The notes beneath the pieces are model-generated. The model worked only from the letters and a program-made list of their open reading frames with translations, made no database searches and was not told the DNA's origin. DNA of 64,000 bases, from assembly GCF_004770055.1 (NCBI RefSeq), contig NZ_RQEP01000005.1, positions 310,001 through 374,000 of the forward strand. Direction: 5' to 3'. Origin of the DNA: Leptospira semungkisensis (lineage in GTDB: Bacteria; Spirochaetota; Leptospiria; Leptospirales; Leptospiraceae). The position numbers and the translations under genes were made by a program. Position 1 is the first letter of the stretch, and each line of letters opens with the position of its first letter. This document shows positions 63,441 to 64,000 of the stretch, piece by piece.

Positions 63441-64000
63441 TTAAAATGCAGACTTCACAACACCGCCATCCACTCGGATAGCAGCCCCATTTGTTGCGGA
63501 AGACAAAGGAGAAGAAAGATAAGTCACTATATTCGCAACTTCTTCTACCGAGGCGAATCTTTGTAGCAGAGATGTAGGGCGTGCATTCTTAAAGAATTCC
63601 TTTTCTATCACATCCGTACTCGTTTTTTGCTGTTTGGCAAGGTCCTCTAAAAATCCTTCTACTCCTTCGGAACGAGTAGGACCTGGAAGAACAGAATTCA
63701 CGGTTACATTTGTTCCCTTAGTAAGCTCCGCTAAACCTCTGCTCAAGGATATCTGAGCGCTTTTAGTGACTCCATAGTGGATCATTTCGCTCGGGATCTG
63801 CAAACCGGACTCGCTGGAAATGAATAAGATCCTTCCCCAATTCTTTTTCAGCATAGAGGGAAGATAGGCCTTTGACAATCTGACTCCGCTCAGAACATTC
63901 ACCTCGAAGAAACGAAACCAATCCTCGTCAGGGATCTCGGTAAAATCTTTGGGTTCGAAGATTCCTACATTATTTATAAGAATATCTACATTAGGAAACT
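63441..64000 (-). CDS. Short-chain dehydrogenase/reductase (N-terminus cut by window edge)
   Basis: The minus-strand frame is open to base 64000, so the Rossmann N-terminus is missing. The visible part begins with the strand VDILINNVGIFEPKDFTEIP (NNVG is the SDR NNAG variant). It continues with the catalytic Ser in ILFISSESGLQIP and YGVTKSAQISLSRGLAEL with the Tyr-x3-Lys pair, then VNSVLPGPTRSEGVEGFLED and the end VANIVTYLSSPLSSATNGAA. Substrate unknown. It lies 3 bases upstream of the LLM flavoenzyme and probably works in the same pathway. Confidence 0.92.
   Translation of the reverse strand, partial: FPNVDILINNVGIFEPKDFTEIPDEDWFRFFEVNVLSGVRLSKAYLPSMLKKNWGRILFISSESGLQIPSEMIHYGVTKSAQISLSRGLAELTKGTNVTVNSVLPGPTRSEGVEGFLEDLAKQQKTSTDVIEKEFFKNARPTSLLQRFASVEEVANIVTYLSSPLSSATNGAAIRVDGGVVKSAF

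Overview
The window looks like a chromosomal segment of a Leptospira (spirochaete), probably not one of the AT-richest pathogens. The signs are DUF1554-type lipoproteins with relaxed spirochaetal lipoboxes, RsbU/RsbW/RsbV partner-switching genes, a membrane-anchored AraC regulator, a FecR-domain protein and several conserved Leptospira-style hypotheticals. No rRNA, tRNA, insertion sequence, prophage or CRISPR array was recognised. Genus assignment is an inference from protein content.

Layout. 1-7.4 kb: a truncated OmpA-family protein, an AraC regulator, a secreted alpha/beta hydrolase lipoprotein, CutA, a patatin-like protein and two paralogous small Lys/Glu/His-rich exported peptides with repeated hairpin sequences around them. 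7.9-13.5 kb: a tight run of acyl-CoA dehydrogenase, trpE, trpG, an MsbA-like ABC exporter and a receiver-domain protein. 13.5-30.3 kb: the outstanding locus. An AT-rich 0.5-kb region packed with palindromes precedes a 9.9-kb gene for a fungal/mycobacterial-type type I fatty acid synthase (AT-ER-DH-MPT-ACP-KR-KS in one chain), then a holo-ACP synthase overlapping it by 4 bp, then a 5.9-kb gene for a single-chain acetyl/acyl-CoA carboxylase (biotin carboxylase, biotin carrier, central region and both carboxyltransferase halves). Together these could make acyl-CoA from acetyl-CoA without any other encoded subunit.

30.3-39.5 kb, minus strand: a four-gene partner-switching module, a PAS histidine kinase, an MgtC-family membrane protein, an inositol-monophosphatase-family enzyme and a HEAT-repeat protein. 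39.8-48.5 kb: hflX with an N-terminal domain that resembles JAMM proteins, a 41-residue small protein, murB followed by a TetR gene, a second TetR gene with strong palindromes upstream, gpmI, and a large unrecognised protein. 48.6-55.5 kb: three lipoproteins with similar leaders, then an ECF sigma factor flanked by two envelope proteins that share a small beta-rich domain. 55.5-64 kb: DoxX, a small coiled-coil protein, an ABC-F ATPase, a rhodanese, an alpha/beta hydrolase with its TetR regulator, an acetoacetate-decarboxylase-like protein with a thiolase, and an SDR/LLM-flavin oxidoreductase pair cut by the right edge.

How the genes may work together. The window holds both fatty-acid breakdown functions (acyl-CoA dehydrogenase, thiolase) and a self-contained synthesis operon. 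Leptospira are classically grown on exogenous long-chain fatty acids, so a complete cytosolic type I synthase with its own activating enzyme, malonyl-CoA source and candidate operators is the most notable content here.
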